This document shows, piece by piece, positions 32,096 through 33,469 of a stretch of 33,469 nt of DNA. Source of the DNA: Virgisporangium ochraceum (GTDB lineage Bacteria; Actinomycetota; Actinomycetes; Mycobacteriales; Micromonosporaceae); assembly GCF_016863655.1 (NCBI RefSeq), contig NZ_BOPH01000042.1:1-33469 (forward strand). The letters are read 5' to 3'. Numbering within the stretch: position 1 is the stretch's first letter; every line of letters begins with the position of its first letter. The notes under the pieces were generated by a model, which saw nothing but the letters and a program-made list of their open reading frames with translations, ran no database searches and was not told the DNA's origin. Both the position numbers and the translations under genes were made by a program.

Positions 32096-33469
32096 CGCGG
32101 CTCCGGATCCAGTCCGCCACCAGCGGGATGCCCCAGGCGGCGCACTGTTCGAGCGCCGCCTCGGCGTGCCCGCGCGCGACCTCGTCCTCCCCCGCCGCCG
32201 CGGCGGCCAGGGCGAGGTAGGCGTCCACCGGGGCCTGTGCGACGGCGCCGCCGGCCGAGTTCGGGCGGCCCGCGCACGGCGACAGGCGGTGGTAGACGTG
32301 GGCGGCCAGGTCGCGGTCGCCCAGGCCGGCGCTCGCCTCGGCCGCCTGGCAGAGGTTGAGCACCGAGTACCAGTCGTCGCCGTCCAGCGCCATGCCGTGC
32401 TCGCGGTACCAGGCCCGGGCCTCCTCGACGTGTCCCGCCCGGAGCAGCAGCATCACGATGCTGGAGTCCAACGGCAGCCGGCTGTACGGGCGCATCTCCC
32501 GCAGCTGCGCCGCCATCTCCGCGTGGCCCACGCCCCGCATCAGTTGCAGCGTCATGGCCGTCCCGGCCGCGGACTCCGCGGCCTGCGGCATGGACGTGCG
32601 CGACATGAGCTCGACCGTGGTGGCGTACAGCCGCCCGGCCTCCTCGAAGTGGCCGCGCATGGCGAGCCACGGGATCTCGAGCCAGCCGAGCGCGACCAGC
32701 GGCGCCACCAGGCGGTAGCGCTCGGCGTCGGCCCGGGCCCGGACGATGGCCTCGTCCATCTCGGCGATCCGGCCGACCTCCTGCGCCGCGAACGCGACGA
32801 GGGTGCGGGCGGTCACCTCGCGCAGCGCGTCGCCGGTCCGCCCGGCCGCGTCCAGCGCCTCGGCGGCAAGCTCGCGACGCTGCTCGGCGGTGGCCGGCCG
32901 CCACATGGCGAGCCACGCGACCGTGGCGCCCCAGGCGAGCAGCGCCGGGTCGCCGAGCCGGCGGGCCATGGCCAGGCCCTGCTCGATGAGCGCCTCGCGT
33001 TCCCGGGGCGCGTCCGCGAAGTGCAGCTCCAGGGCCAGGGCCAGCATCACCTGGCAGCGCAGCTCGGAGTCGGCCGGCGGCAGGCGGCGCAGCACCCCGC
33101 GCAGGGTGCCGGGCAGGGTCGGGTGCACGGTGCCGTGCGCCCTCGGGTGCCAGACGGCGCCGTCGACCGCGGCGATCGCGGCCCGGGCCTCGGACGCGGT
33201 GTCGGGGGCCGCCGCGACCGCGGCCACCTGGGCGGCGTCCAGGCCGTCGAGGTCGCCGAGCTGGCGGCAGGCCGCCGCGCGGGACATCAGCACCGGGTAC
33301 CGGTCGGCGGGGGTGACGGCCGGGTCGTCGTCCTGCGCGGCGAGCGCGGCGGCCAGCAGGTCGGACGCCTCGTCCCAGGCGTACACGGCGGCCGCGCGCT
33401 GCGCCGCCGCGACCGCCGCCGGCCACGCGTCGGGGGCGTGCCGCGGGCCGGCGGCGAGCCAGTGGCGGG
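32082..33469 (-). CDS. 3' part of a large TPR-containing regulator (cut by window edge)
   Basis: The frame is open from the window end (RHWLAAGPRHAPDAWPAAVA…) through at least 461 residues to a stop at 32082. An internal GTG at 33386 is not a credible start because the upstream residues read on as protein of the same kind. The whole visible part is helical repeats rich in Ala, Leu, Glu and Arg (QRAAAVYAWDEASDLLAAAL, LDGLDAAQVAAVAAAPDTAS, MEEAIVRARADAERY-like blocks), as in the C-terminal region of SARP-AAA-TPR or LAL regulators. It has no C-terminal LuxR helix, so a SARP- or BTAD-type N terminus outside the window is likely. Confidence 0.75.
   Translation of the reverse strand, partial: RHWLAAGPRHAPDAWPAAVAAAQRAAAVYAWDEASDLLAAALAAQDDDPAVTPADRYPVLMSRAAACRQLGDLDGLDAAQVAAVAAAPDTASEARAAIAAVDGAVWHPRAHGTVHPTLPGTLRGVLRRLPPADSELRCQVMLALALELHFADAPREREALIEQGLAMARRLGDPALLAWGATVAWLAMWRPATAEQRRELAAEALDAAGRTGDALREVTARTLVAFAAQEVGRIAEMDEAIVRARADAERYRLVAPLVALGWLEIPWLAMRGHFEEAGRLYATTVELMSRTSMPQAAESAAGTAMTLQLMRGVGHAEMAAQLREMRPYSRLPLDSSIVMLLLRAGHVEEARAWYREHGMALDGDDWYSVLNLCQAAEASAGLGDRDLAAHVYHRLSPCAGRPNSAGGAVAQAPVDAYLALAAAAAGEDEVARGHAEAALEQCAAWGIPLVADWIRSRVTDR

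Noticed and set aside
30394..33426. 1010-codon open frame on the minus strand across the hemerythrin gene
   Set aside because: Only the last 302 codons encode a recognisable protein; the rest is antisense to hemerythrin or out of frame with the TPR regulator.
1..33469. tRNA, rRNA, CRISPR array, transposase or integrase genes and attachment repeats
   Set aside because: None of their signatures was seen on either strand; there is no direct evidence for mobile-element insertion of the cluster.

Overview
The window is high-GC DNA with GTG starts, GTGA/ATGA stop-start overlaps, SARP/STAND regulators, a mycothiol-era style of XRE/aldo-keto reductase pair and other actinomycete hallmarks; the gene families (stand-alone SUKH-4 proteins, SARP-NB-ARC proteins, CxxxxC lipoprotein) fit a filamentous actinomycete, most likely Micromonosporaceae, though the sequence alone does not fix the genus. 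No rRNA, tRNA, CRISPR array or intact insertion sequence was seen.

Layout. Positions 1-1690 are a gene graveyard: frameshifted remnants of a SARP regulator, a WD40 protein and a hypothetical gene, with one intact small secreted-peptide gene (752-895). Positions 1707-4306 hold, on the minus strand, a DUF3592-like membrane protein, a SUKH-4 protein and a lipoprotein with seven evenly spaced CxxxxC motifs. Positions 4580-8829 form a plus-strand block: LuxR-type regulator, a translationally coupled small secreted peptide, an ATP-grasp peptide-maturase-like enzyme and a SARP-ATPase regulator.

The centre of interest is the minus-strand block 20089->8714, read here as a ribosomally synthesised, modified peptide (RiPP) cluster. 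Three small genes (14632-15115) encode 41-46 residue acidic leaders followed by a conserved C-terminal segment Pro-X-Cys plus seven residues. They are followed by a 15-bp perfect hairpin, a radical SAM enzyme with a reduced (twitch-like) auxiliary cluster domain, a prolyl oligopeptidase, a GT1-like glycosyltransferase and an MFS exporter. Upstream, on the same strand, lies a second transcription unit: a 73-residue protein resembling what I recall as the 'aroma-sacti cluster' domain, a class III nucleotide cyclase fused to a STAND ATPase/TPR region, a cytoplasmic subtilisin and a GAF protein. Both units begin with the same ~48-bp promoter element (34 identical positions, no gaps), so they are probably one regulon. 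The model inferred from sequence: leader-guided radical SAM chemistry on the single Cys of each peptide, proline-specific leader removal giving nine-residue products (NCYGIHIEK, SCFGIHIEK, GCILRFEQS), possible glycosylation, and export.

The right side is ordinary accessory metabolism: a very large SARP/AAA regulator (20442-23636), a PaoABC-like molybdenum aldehyde oxidoreductase operon, a SAM methyltransferase divergent from an MmyB-like regulator coupled to an aldo/keto reductase, a pyridoxamine-oxidase-fold protein divergent from a hemerythrin across a striking 46-bp dyad, and the 3' end of a large TPR regulator cut by the window edge.
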